Both the position numbers and the translations under genes were made by a program. A model generated the notes under the pieces. The model ran no database searches. It had not been told where the DNA came from and saw only the letters and a list, made by a program, of their open reading frames with translations. A stretch of DNA of 64,000 bases from Alkalibacterium sp049389645. Lineage in GTDB: Bacteria; Bacillota; Bacilli; Lactobacillales; Carnobacteriaceae_A. The DNA lies in NCBI RefSeq assembly GCF_049389645.1, contig NZ_CP186540.1:2294001-2358000 (forward strand). Reading direction: 5' to 3'. Below, piece after piece: positions 16,768 to 24,658 of this stretch. Position 1 is the stretch's first letter, and every line of letters starts with the position of its first letter.

Positions 16768-18471
16768 ATGTCAATGATTCAAAACCCAGTTTTAAAAGGC
16801 TTTAATCCCGACCCCAGCATGTGTCGGGTGGGTGAAGATTTTTATATAGCTGTCTCAACCTTTGAATGGTTTCCCGGTGTGATTATTTATCATTCCAAAG
16901 ATTTAAGAAACTGGCATCAGGTTGCTCGCCCTTTGAACCGTATCGAGTTACTGGATATGAAAGGAAACCCGGATTCGGGTGGCGTATGGGCACCCCAGCT
17001 GAGTTATGCAGACGGACAATTCTACCTTATCTATTCAGATGTTAAAGTAACAAGTGGCGAATGGAAGGACGTAACCAATTACTTGACCACGTGTGACACT
17101 ATTGATGGGGAATGGAGCGAACCGGTCTTCATGAACCAGTCCGGTTTTGATCCTTCACTGTTTCATGACAATGACGGGCGCAAATGGTTCGTCAATATGG
17201 TTTGGGACCACCGCATTGGAAACCATGACTTTGGTGGAATCGTGTTGCAAGAGTATAGTCATGACGAGAAAAAACTGATCGGCGACCGCAAGATAATTTA
17301 TAAAGGAACAGATGTTGGTCTGACAGAAGCACCGCACTTATATAAAATCAACGAATACTACTACTTACTGACGGCTGAAGGCGGCACGATGTATGAACAT
17401 CATGCAACCCTTGCTCGATCTGAATCTATTGACGGGTCTTATGAAACACATCCGGATAACCCGCTGATTTCTTCCTGGGCACATCCGAGACTGGCTCTTC
17501 AAAAAGCTGGGCATGCCTCCATCGTTGAAACGCAAAATGGTGAATGGTATTTGGCACACTTGACCGGTCGTCCGACTAAAGCACCGGGTGACGTCTTACT
17601 GATGGACCGAGGATACTGTCAGCTGGGTCGAGAAACAGCTATCCAGAAACTCGAATGGAAAGACGGCTGGCCCTATGTTGTTGATGGCAACTACCCCAAG
17701 GTAACGGTTCAAGCGCCGAATCTACCGGAACAAAAATGGGATCTTGATTTCCCAATCACGGATTCCTTTGAGTCTGAAGATATCGGCGGACAATGGCAGA
17801 CACTTCGTATTCCCTATGAACAGTTTGGTTCATTAACTGATAACCCAAGTCACTTGCGTCTTTACGGTGCTGGAAGCTTCTCCAGCTTACACAAGCAAGC
17901 TTTAGTAGCTCGTCGCTGGCAGGCATTTGAGTTTGAAGCGGAAACAAAAGTGACTGTCGACCCGGTGACTTTCCAGCAACAGGCCGGTTTAGTGAACTAT
18001 TACAACACTAAAAATTGGACAAGCCTTCACGTCACCTGGGATGAAGAAAAAGGAAAAATCATAGATCTATATGCATCCGAACGTCAAAATGTTTCCAACC
18101 CGTTAGGCGCAGATACAATACGCGTGCCTGAAGAAGCGGATGCTGTCTGGTTCAAAGTGAATGTCAATCAGTACACTTACCAATACAGCTATTCTTTCGA
18201 CGGCGAAAACTGGAACGAGATCCCAATCACGTTCGATTCCTGGAAATTATCCGATGAATATATTCAAGAATCAGGCTTCTTTACCGGGGCGTTCGTAGGC
18301 ATGAGCTGTATCGACACGAGCGGCATGCATTTAGCGGCTGATTTCGAATACTTCCGTTATGAAGAAGCTGAGGACACTCGCGATCACTGGACACAGACCC
18401 GTCACTGGAATGAAGATAAAAGCAGTGGCGCCAGCAAACCCGCCTTAGGTCAGACGGGCACATCAAAATAA
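16768..18471 (+). CDS. xynB: GH43 beta-xylosidase, 567 aa
   Basis: This is an intracellular (no signal peptide) exo-acting 1,4-beta-xylosidase, possibly also with alpha-L-arabinofuranosidase activity, releasing xylose from xylooligosaccharides. The GH43 five-bladed propeller fills about residues 1-310: catalytic base Asp15 in FNPDPS and proton donor Glu188 in GLTEAPHLYK. A C-terminal concanavalin-like domain (about 330-550) is typical of subfamily 11 xylosidases. Length is close to the usual 530-560. TTAGGAGG precedes the ATG. It is the first gene after the XylR/cre promoter and is followed by xylB. Confidence 0.93.
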   Translation: MSMIQNPVLKGFNPDPSMCRVGEDFYIAVSTFEWFPGVIIYHSKDLRNWHQVARPLNRIELLDMKGNPDSGGVWAPQLSYADGQFYLIYSDVKVTSGEWKDVTNYLTTCDTIDGEWSEPVFMNQSGFDPSLFHDNDGRKWFVNMVWDHRIGNHDFGGIVLQEYSHDEKKLIGDRKIIYKGTDVGLTEAPHLYKINEYYYLLTAEGGTMYEHHATLARSESIDGSYETHPDNPLISSWAHPRLALQKAGHASIVETQNGEWYLAHLTGRPTKAPGDVLLMDRGYCQLGRETAIQKLEWKDGWPYVVDGNYPKVTVQAPNLPEQKWDLDFPITDSFESEDIGGQWQTLRIPYEQFGSLTDNPSHLRLYGAGSFSSLHKQALVARRWQAFEFEAETKVTVDPVTFQQQAGLVNYYNTKNWTSLHVTWDEEKGKIIDLYASERQNVSNPLGADTIRVPEEADAVWFKVNVNQYTYQYSYSFDGENWNEIPITFDSWKLSDEYIQESGFFTGAFVGMSCIDTSGMHLAADFEYFRYEEAEDTRDHWTQTRHWNEDKSSGASKPALGQTGTSK

Positions 18472-18485
18472 ATAAAAAATAAAAA

Positions 18486-18560
18486 GGGGACAGATTCCAT
18501 TGGTAAAGCCAACAGATTAAACAGATTGGAGACTTTCCGTTTAATCTGTCTCCTTTTTAT
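18486..18560 (+). terminator. Terminator with competing stems between xynB and xylB
   Basis: ACAGATTAAAC (18512-18522) pairs perfectly with GTTTAATCTGT (18539-18549), followed by CTCCTTTTTAT. An upstream segment GGGGACAGATT (18486-18496) could instead pair with AATCTGTCTCC (18543-18553). The two pairings exclude each other, which would allow tunable read-through into xylB. Regulation by this switch is inference. Confidence 0.6.
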
Positions 18561-18592
18561 TACAAAAATATACAGAGAATGGACGTGTGACG

Positions 18593-20089
18593 ATGAGTTA
18601 TGTTTTAGGCTTAGACTTAGGAACAAGTAGTTTGAAAGGGATTTTAGTCAATAAGGAAGGGAAAATCGTTGATGAAGCATCAGCTGACTATCCTTTACTG
18701 ACACCTAAACGGGGATACAGTGAACAAGATCCAAAAGAATGGTTCAGAGCAGCCAAAAAAGTCATGGCAGAAATATTCAAGTCAACTCTTGATGCCAAGG
18801 ACAATTTGGAAGGTATCAGTTTTTCTGGGCAGATGCATTCACTTGTTTTGTTGGATGAAAAAGATGACGTCCTGCGTAATGCCATTTTATGGAACGATGT
18901 GCGTACGACTGACCAATGTGTCACGATCACCGAAAAAATTGATAACTTGATCGATATCACTAAAAATAAAGCATTAGAAGGGTTTACGTTACCTAAATTA
19001 TTATGGGTGCAGGAAAATGAACCGGCCATCTGGTCCAAAGTGGCGACGTTCTTGCTACCTAAAGACTATTTAGGCTTCTGTTTAACGGGAAGCAAGCAGA
19101 TGGAATACTCTGATGCAGCGGGGACGTTACTTCTGGATGTGGAAGCACGTGAATGGAGCGAAGAAATCGCCGAAAAATTAAATGTTCCATCCTCTATCTT
19201 TCCACGTTTAGTTAAGTCACAGGATAGAATCGGTGATTTGGATGCTGACCTGGCCAAAAATCTTGGTCTTTTAAATAGTGTTCCTGTCTTTTCAGGTGGT
19301 GCTGATAACCCCTGTGCAGCAGTGGGAGCAGGGATCGTAAGACCGGACCAAGGCATGGCAAGTATCGGAACGTCCGGGGTCTTCTTATCATATGAGGAAA
19401 CAGGCGATAAAAACTACAATGGTCACCTGCATTACTTCAATCATGTCGTACCGAATGCCTTCTATACTATGGGTGTGACTCTGGCTGCCGGAAATAGCTT
19501 GAACTGGTTCAAACAAACCTTTGCACCAAATGAAAGTTTTGAAGAACTGCTAAAAGGTATCAAAAATATCAAACCCGGATCTGACGGACTGCTCTTTGCG
19601 CCCTATATTTCGGGTGAACGCACACCGTATACAGACAGTAATATCCGCGGAACTTTTTTGGGTATGGATATCGCGCATACCCGTGACCATTTTGCTCGTG
19701 CTGTCTTGGAAGGCATCACTTTCTCACTGAGAGATTCATTTGAATTGATGAAGAAACATTCAAACAAAGAATTCAAACAAATCGTTTCAGTCGGTGGGGG
19801 AGCTAAAAATCCTGACTGGCTGCAAATGCAGGCAGATATCTTCAATACACCCGTCGTCACGCTTGAAACAGAGCAGGGACCGGCAATGGGTTCTGCGATG
19901 ATCGCTGCTGTCGGTGCCGGCTGGTTTGACTCATTTGCAGACTGTTCAAAAGTGTTTGTTAAGTACAAATCAGAAGTACAGCCAGACTCTGAAGCTGCTT
20001 TACAGTACGACAAAGTTTATGCCAATTACAAAGAAATTTATCCGACAATTAAAGACCTTTCTCACAAATTAGTGACTGATAACGACTAA
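18593..20089 (+). CDS. xylB: Xylulokinase, 498 aa
   Basis: This FGGY-family kinase phosphorylates D-xylulose to D-xylulose 5-phosphate. The N-terminal ATPase fold motif GLDLGTSSLKG is at about residues 6-16. The substrate region FSGQMHSLVLLD and ILWNDVRT follow, then GGADNPCAAVG, and the C-terminal SVGGGAKNPDWLQMQADIF signature. Length is normal for XylB. The ATG at 18593 is preferred over a GTG two codons upstream. The ribosome site (GAATGGA) is weak. The terminator-like structure before it suggests that xylB depends on read-through from xynB. Confidence 0.93.
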   Translation: MSYVLGLDLGTSSLKGILVNKEGKIVDEASADYPLLTPKRGYSEQDPKEWFRAAKKVMAEIFKSTLDAKDNLEGISFSGQMHSLVLLDEKDDVLRNAILWNDVRTTDQCVTITEKIDNLIDITKNKALEGFTLPKLLWVQENEPAIWSKVATFLLPKDYLGFCLTGSKQMEYSDAAGTLLLDVEAREWSEEIAEKLNVPSSIFPRLVKSQDRIGDLDADLAKNLGLLNSVPVFSGGADNPCAAVGAGIVRPDQGMASIGTSGVFLSYEETGDKNYNGHLHYFNHVVPNAFYTMGVTLAAGNSLNWFKQTFAPNESFEELLKGIKNIKPGSDGLLFAPYISGERTPYTDSNIRGTFLGMDIAHTRDHFARAVLEGITFSLRDSFELMKKHSNKEFKQIVSVGGGAKNPDWLQMQADIFNTPVVTLETEQGPAMGSAMIAAVGAGWFDSFADCSKVFVKYKSEVQPDSEAALQYDKVYANYKEIYPTIKDLSHKLVTDND

Positions 20090-20100
20090 TGGATAAACAT

Positions 20101-20130
20101 CGAAAAGATGGTTACAGAAGAATCTTTTCG
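20101..20130. other. Hairpin after xylB
   Basis: CGAAAAGAT (20101-20109) and ATCTTTTCG (20122-20130) pair perfectly, but an A-run rather than a T-run follows, so it is not a good plus-strand terminator. The true terminator lies just beyond and has been split by the insertion sequence. Confidence 0.5.
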
Positions 20131-20172
20131 TAAAAAAACAAATCCGTTATTGATAGTTTTTAACAGATAGAT

Positions 20173-20192
20173 AGAAAGACACCGTTAAAACC
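20173..20192 (+). terminator. Left arm of the xylB terminator, split by the IS
   Basis: The 20-base arm from AGAAAGAC to TTAAAACC is the exact reverse complement of 22008-22027, which is followed by TTTT. With the 1.8-kb IS removed, the arms form a 20-bp hairpin with loop TGATTAT, which is an intrinsic terminator. Confidence 0.85.
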
Positions 20193-20307
20193 TGAACTGG
20201 ACCCTATAGAATAGACACGGATAAAAAACCCTTATTCGTTCTCTATTTTATAGGGTTCTTTACTGTATAATGAACCCAACTATATGAGTTCATAGGAGAG
20301 TATTCAA

Positions 20308-20751
20308 ATGGGGAAAAACTATTTCACTGAGGAAGAACGACTAAAGCTTGAAGAAAATCCTTATGTAGAGAAAGTATCACTTAAAGCTATTACTTACACA
20401 GAGACCTTCAAAGAACATTTCGCTAAAGAGAAAGCTCTCGGAAAAGGACCTACGCAAATATTTAGAGACGCAGACTTTGATGTGACCGCGTTAGGGAAAG
20501 ACCGTATTAAGACTTTTTCTAGACGAATAAAAACTATGAGTCATCGATTAGAAGGGTTTACGGATTTACGTAGTGAGTCCAGTGGAAGACTTCGTATTAA
20601 AGAACGAACACAGGAAGAGGAAATTGCCTACTTGAAACATAAAGTCGTCCTTCAAAAACAACAGATAGACGCCCTAAAAAAAACAAATTTTATCCATCGG
20701 AAGGCCAAGAGGGCTTCACACAAGAAAAATTCCAACTCATCAAAGACCTAA
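20308..20751 (+). CDS. IS3-family transposase OrfA, 147 aa
   Basis: OrfA is the DNA-binding part of the transposase. It contains a helix-turn-helix-like basic segment (LGKGPTQIFRDADFD to RIKTFSRRIK), then a C-terminal Leu/Gln-rich helix (EEEIAYLKHKVVLQKQQIDALKK) that would form the coiled-coil or leucine zipper. An A8 tract at 20676-20683 (A-AAA-AAA in the frame) lies near its end and suits programmed -1 frameshifting into OrfB. Confidence 0.9.
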   Translation: MGKNYFTEEERLKLEENPYVEKVSLKAITYTETFKEHFAKEKALGKGPTQIFRDADFDVTALGKDRIKTFSRRIKTMSHRLEGFTDLRSESSGRLRIKERTQEEEIAYLKHKVVLQKQQIDALKKTNFIHRKAKRASHKKNSNSSKT

Positions 20752-21689
20752 CAAAGCGAGATCATAACTTGTTAAACATATCATGGTTATGTGAGATTGC
20801 TTTAGTTTCACGTTCGGGGTACTATAACTGGTTGAGATCTGAAGAGAGACGAAAGAAAAGAGAAGAACAAGATCAGCACGATTTTGATTTGATACTTGAA
20901 GCCTATACACATCGTGGCTATGATAAAGGATCCAGAGGGATCCATATGCGACTGTTACACATAGAGATACTCATGAATCGGAAGAAAATACAGCGCCTAA
21001 TGAGGAAGTTCCGACTGTTCTGCCCTATAAGAAAACCGAATCCGTATAAGCGTATGGCAAAAGCACGCAAGGAACATGCCTTAAAGCCTAATCTCGTTAA
21101 TAGAGAATTTAGAGCCTACGGACCACGAACGATCCTCTTAACAGATATAACCTATCTCTTTTATGGGCGAGGAAGGAAAGCTTATTTATCTGTCGTGATT
21201 GATGCATTCACGAACCAGGTCTTAGCGTATCAATTAAGTGAATCCTTAAGTGTTGATTTTGTTTTAGAGATGATTGAAGACCTTTTGATCAACCATGAGA
21301 TTTCAAAACAACAGAAAACCCTGATCCATTCCGACCAGGGCATTCACTATACAAGTATGAAATTTCAAACGTTACTCGTGGATAAAGAACTTCGTCAATC
21401 TATGTCACGAAGAGGAAACTGTTGGGATAACGCTCCCCAAGAATCCTTCTTTGGACATATGAAAGACGAAATAGCCTATCTTGATGATGCGGAGGTATTC
21501 TCAGACCTTCACCCCATCATTGATGATTATATGGATTATCATAATACAGAACGCTATCAGTGGAAACTGGCGAAACTATCGCCTAATCAATATTATGATT
21601 ATTTTAAAACGGGAGTGTATCCTCTGAGTCATTTGGTGAAAACGCCTGATTTTCCTGAGATTCAAGTACCGATAGAACATCCTTATTAA
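20676..21689 (+). CDS. IS3-family transposase OrfB, DDE integrase domain
   Basis: This is the catalytic half of the transposase. The first ATG/TTG-type start is at 20769 (306 aa), but the frame is open back to the slippery A8 at 20676, as expected for an OrfAB fusion made by -1 frameshifting. The HTH_21 region is followed by the rve core: first Asp in LLTDITYLF, second Asp in LIHSDQGIHYTS, and Glu in APQESFFGH with exactly 35 residues between second Asp and Glu (D-D-35-E). The C-terminal YHNTERYQWKLAKLSPNQY is typical. All catalytic residues are present. Confidence 0.92.
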   Translation, partial: KKNKFYPSEGQEGFTQEKFQLIKDLTKRDHNLLNISWLCEIALVSRSGYYNWLRSEERRKKREEQDQHDFDLILEAYTHRGYDKGSRGIHMRLLHIEILMNRKKIQRLMRKFRLFCPIRKPNPYKRMAKARKEHALKPNLVNREFRAYGPRTILLTDITYLFYGRGRKAYLSVVIDAFTNQVLAYQLSESLSVDFVLEMIEDLLINHEISKQQKTLIHSDQGIHYTSMKFQTLLVDKELRQSMSRRGNCWDNAPQESFFGHMKDEIAYLDDAEVFSDLHPIIDDYMDYHNTERYQWKLAKLSPNQYYDYFKTGVYPLSHLVKTPDFPEIQVPIEHPY

Positions 21690-21996
21690 AGCGATCAAAA
21701 TACTTTTCCTCTAATTGTTTCCAGTTTTCAGGATTGAAGATAGCAGGATAATGAAAATCTAGATCCAGTTTGGATAAACGCGTTCTGTATGCATGTCTTT
21801 AAAGATTGAGAAACCAAAGGTTTCTGGACTGTGAAAATCCTTCTTATTCATTTTTTTTGGATATTCCCCACCCGAAACCTAAGTATTGATCCAGTCTTAA
21901 ACGTAATATCGCTCCTCCTATGACGTTATCATAGAAGGAGCGATTAGAATTTATAAGGGGTTTTTATCAAACTGTCCTTGACATAGGGTCCACTTT
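21690..21996. other. IS right segment with antisense coding remnant and hairpin
   Basis: After orfB, the minus strand from about 21852 to 21690 reads as protein-like sequence (MNKKDFHSPETFGFSIF, then after a frameshift LDFHYPAIFNPENWKQLEE) with stops, so it looks like a decayed gene that I cannot name. A hairpin ATCGCTCCT-CTATGA/TCATAG-AGGAGCGAT occupies 21908-21944. The right inverted end follows. Confidence 0.5.
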
Positions 21997-22007
21997 AACC
22001 TGATTAT

Positions 22008-22031
22008 GGTTTTAACGGTGTCTTTCTTTTG
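22008..22031 (+). terminator. Right arm and T-tract of the split xylB terminator
   Basis: The arm GGTTTTAACGGTGTCTTTCT followed by TTTT complements 20173-20192. It can no longer fold with its partner locally because of the 1.8-kb insertion. Confidence 0.85.
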
Positions 22032-22158
22032 AAAAATTGTTCCCAGACGCTTGCTTTTTCAAAATAATATATCGGGGTATCTGCTTGTAAAATAGTGAGA
22101 AGGTTGCTTTGATGAGTCTTTAAAAAAGACTTTGAAAGTCCTTATAAAGGAGGCTTAA

Positions 22159-22206
22159 GTGATAATGACAGAAGATATTATTAAAAAATTAGTTTTTCGA
22201 TTATAA
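22159..22206 (+). other. Tiny open frame, leader peptide or gene remnant, 15 codons
   Basis: AAAGGAGG stands 5 bases before a GTG, giving MIMTEDIIKKLVFRL and a stop. The strong ribosome site with so short a frame suggests either the start of a gene lost by deletion or a leader peptide for the esterase 45 bases downstream. There is no homology evidence. Confidence 0.25.
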
Positions 22207-22251
22207 TAATGAGTGAAGTGTTGAAAGTTCAAACGAAAAGAGGAAATGATG

Positions 22252-24138
22252 ATGAACACCGATAAGACATTATGGGTACCAAGATATATCAGTAACGGCA
22301 TGATCGTACAGCAAAACGATCCTCTTGTCATTAAAGGAAAAGACGTACCCGGAACTCAAGTAACCATCTGTTTTGATTCAGAAAAAGTTGTAACAGTTGC
22401 TGACGCTTCAGGTCTGTGGGCAGAAACGTTATCTCCCAGACGAGCTGGCGGGCCGTATACATTACATATAACAGGGACAAGTCGGAAAGTGATAAGAGAT
22501 GTTTATGTCGGAGAAGTCTGGCTATTGGGTGGGCAATCCAATATGGAATTACCCGTAAACCGGACTTATGATGAATTCAAAGAAGAGATCGATGCGGCAG
22601 ATTATCCATTGATTCGTCAGTTCCATCTGGAATTGGATCCTGTTTTCGATAAACCCAAAGAATGGCTCGAGCAGGGAAAATGGAAAACCGCTACTCAAGA
22701 AAATATCCAGGATTTTTCTTCTCTGGGTTTCTTTTATGCTAAAAAGCTTCACGAAGAGTTGAGTGTGCCTATCGGGATTTACCATACAGCTGTCGGCGGC
22801 ACACCGATTGAGGCATGGATAAGTGAAGAAACACTACATGAATTAGGCGATTACGATGAAGAAATGGATTACTGGAGAGATCCGGAAATTGTGGAAAAAG
22901 AAATTCAGAAAGATCTGAAAATAAATCAGGAATGGTATGAGGACCTTGATGAGCACGACCGAGGTTTGCAAGACTCGCAAAAATGGATGGAAGAAGATCT
23001 CGACACAGCAAACTGGGTACCGCTGGAACTGCCGGCCATGTTTAAAGACACAGACTTAGCCGAGTTTTCAGGTGTGATATGGTTCCGAAAAACATTTGAA
23101 GTAAAGGAAGAACACCTTGAATCAGAACGGTTGAGACTGCGCCTAGGATCATTGATCAACGGAGATGAAACCTATCTGAACGGGAAAAAAGTAGGCGCAA
23201 CGTCTTACCGCTATCCGCCTCGCAAATATGTTTTAGATAAAAAAGATTTGAAAGTGGGAACGAATACCTTGGTTGTCCGGTTAATGATCGATGCAGCTAA
23301 CGGTGGATTCATACCAAATGTCCCTTATCAGATCGAATTGGATAAGGAAACCATTTCTCTTGAAGGCGAGTGGCTTTATAGAATCGGTTACCAAAAGGAA
23401 TTGATTGCGCCTATGTTGTTTTTACATTACAAGCCAGCGGCTCTATACAAAGGCATGTTGTACCCGTCAAAAGATATTGCGTTCAAAGGTTTTCTTTTTT
23501 ACCAGGGTGAATCAAATTCCAAGCAACCTCTGGGCTATAAAGAATTGATGAAACGATTGGTGCAAGACTGGAGAAATCTCTTCAAAGAAGACTTGCCATT
23601 TTACTATGTGCAGTTGGCAAATTACGTCGATCCAGCTGTGGGCAGCGATGACAAGAAGTGGGCGGAATTACGCTATGAACAGGATCGCGCCCGCTTTATG
23701 ATCGATAACTCGGAAATGATTCCAGCACTTGATTGTGGACTATCATACGAACTTCATCCGCATGACAAAAAAACACTGGCGCATAGATTAGCTCGTGTGG
23801 CATTAAGTAGAGACTACCAGCTAGGAGAAGCGTATGCTAATTTGGAAATCAGAGACATAAGTAAGTCAAAAAAAGCAGTGACATTGAAAGTGAAAGGTTT
23901 GCAAGGTGAGCTTGCTTTGACAGAAGAAATGCTGGAGATCGAACTCAAATTAGCTGGTCAGTGGAGAAAAGCTGAGATAACAAGCACTAATAATGATGAG
24001 ATAAAATGTGCATTATTTGAATCAGTTGATTTAAGTAATGTGACAGAAGTTAGGTATGCCTGGCGAAACAATCCGCAGGGGTATGTTTTTGACACAAAAA
24101 CAAACTTACCGTTACTCCCGTTTACGTATCCTTTTTAA
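22252..24138 (+). CDS. SASA-type (sialate O-acetylesterase-like) acetylesterase, 628 aa
   Basis: This is a carbohydrate esterase of the sialate O-acetylesterase/SGNH superfamily, lacking a signal peptide and therefore probably cytoplasmic. The Ser block GGQSNMEL is near residue 98, the second block FYQGESNS near 423, and the Asp/His region (DCGLSYELHPHDKKTLAHR) near 500. A jelly-roll insert (about 240-375) interrupts the catalytic domain, as in Axe-like multidomain members. Between xylose genes, deacetylation of imported acetylated xylooligosaccharides is the likely role; this is context inference. Three ATGs lie in tandem (22246, 22249, 22252), and the last has the best spacing to AGAGG. Confidence 0.78.
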   Translation: MNTDKTLWVPRYISNGMIVQQNDPLVIKGKDVPGTQVTICFDSEKVVTVADASGLWAETLSPRRAGGPYTLHITGTSRKVIRDVYVGEVWLLGGQSNMELPVNRTYDEFKEEIDAADYPLIRQFHLELDPVFDKPKEWLEQGKWKTATQENIQDFSSLGFFYAKKLHEELSVPIGIYHTAVGGTPIEAWISEETLHELGDYDEEMDYWRDPEIVEKEIQKDLKINQEWYEDLDEHDRGLQDSQKWMEEDLDTANWVPLELPAMFKDTDLAEFSGVIWFRKTFEVKEEHLESERLRLRLGSLINGDETYLNGKKVGATSYRYPPRKYVLDKKDLKVGTNTLVVRLMIDAANGGFIPNVPYQIELDKETISLEGEWLYRIGYQKELIAPMLFLHYKPAALYKGMLYPSKDIAFKGFLFYQGESNSKQPLGYKELMKRLVQDWRNLFKEDLPFYYVQLANYVDPAVGSDDKKWAELRYEQDRARFMIDNSEMIPALDCGLSYELHPHDKKTLAHRLARVALSRDYQLGEAYANLEIRDISKSKKAVTLKVKGLQGELALTEEMLEIELKLAGQWRKAEITSTNNDEIKCALFESVDLSNVTEVRYAWRNNPQGYVFDTKTNLPLLPFTYPF

Positions 24139-24191
24139 TTAACAAAGTCAGGTACGGATAATCGTCACTTTTATAAACAATACCTAAATAG

Positions 24192-24238
24192 ACCGAGTGC
24201 CAGTCTGACTAATTACAGACTGGCATTCGGTTTGTTTG
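24192..24238 (+). terminator. Terminator after acetylesterase gene
   Basis: ACCGAGTGCCAGTCTG and CAGACTGGCATTCGGT form a 16-bp stem with one G-U pair and an 8-base loop, followed by TTGTTTG. Confidence 0.85.
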
Positions 24239-24288
24239 TCATTCTGAGATTGAAACGGTCGTTAATGCTCCAGCATATTTAAATAAAA

Positions 24289-24402
24289 ATGCGAAAAGCG
24301 TTTAAAAGTGAAGAGTTTAATGAGCAAATTCCGACACTAACTGATTTGGATTTTCATTATTTCTCATTCATAAAACGTTACAGGAAAAGCACTCAAGAAT
24401 GA
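24289..24402 (+). other. Possible gene remnant, 37 codons
   Basis: A short frame (MRKAFKSEEFNEQIPTLTD and onward) has protein-like composition but no ribosome site. It lies between two terminator-like hairpins, so it may be the residue of a lost gene. Unidentified. Confidence 0.2.
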
Positions 24403-24443
24403 TGCACTCTTTCGAAAGGTGCCGGTATAGATAGTGCTTTTTT
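24385..24443 (+). terminator. Branched terminator-like hairpin upstream of iron operon
   Basis: AAAAGCACT and AGTGCTTTTTT enclose a second hairpin GCACTCTTTCGAAAGGTGC, followed by the T-run. Confidence 0.5.
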
Positions 24444-24483
24444 GAAGATTATTCACTCTTTTGTGAATATATTCTCATTGCTA

Positions 24484-24512
24484 TTTACTTTGGTCCTAAT
24501 TCATCATATAAT
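24484..24512 (+). promoter_or_regulatory. Promoter of the iron-uptake operon
   Basis: TTTACT (24484-24489), a 17-base spacer and TATAAT (24507-24512). The Fur-like box begins two bases after the -10 element. Confidence 0.65.
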
Positions 24513-24513
24513 T

Positions 24514-24532
24514 GGTAATGAAAATCATTCTC
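24514..24532. promoter_or_regulatory. Fur box
   Basis: GGTAATGAAAATCATTCTC matches the 19-base Fur consensus at 16 positions. It sits directly over the expected start of transcription, so Fe-Fur should repress the reductase and ABC importer genes that follow. Confidence 0.8.
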
Positions 24533-24658
24533 AATTACAAAAACGTGTTGCTGATACGATTTAATTCTATTTATCCCTACATTATATTTCTTGATATTAT
24601 TGATTAAAAGAGGGTATGTATAAACAAAATGGCGACGTTTTCTGGAAAGGAAGATACT

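Larger units (their letters stand above)
20196..21996 (+). mobile_element. IS3-family insertion sequence
   Basis: The element carries orfA and orfB in the -1 frame arrangement of the IS3 family. The left end (ACTGGACCCTATAGAATAGACA) and the inverted right end (AAAGTGGACCCTATGTCAAGGACA) share TGGACCCTAT, GACA and GATAAAAA-CCCTTAT within about 45 bases. AACCTGA stands on both sides (20189-20195 and 21997-22003) as target duplication, part of which may belong to the ends. Its 1.8 kb is long for an IS3 element because about 300 bases of non-transposase sequence follow orfB. Both frames are intact, so it may be recent and active. Confidence 0.88.

Noticed and set aside
18486..18560. T-box or other tRNA-responsive riboswitch
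   Set aside because: There is no T-box sequence, specifier loop or aminoacyl-tRNA-linked gene. The competing stems are explained more simply as a terminator with an alternative pairing.
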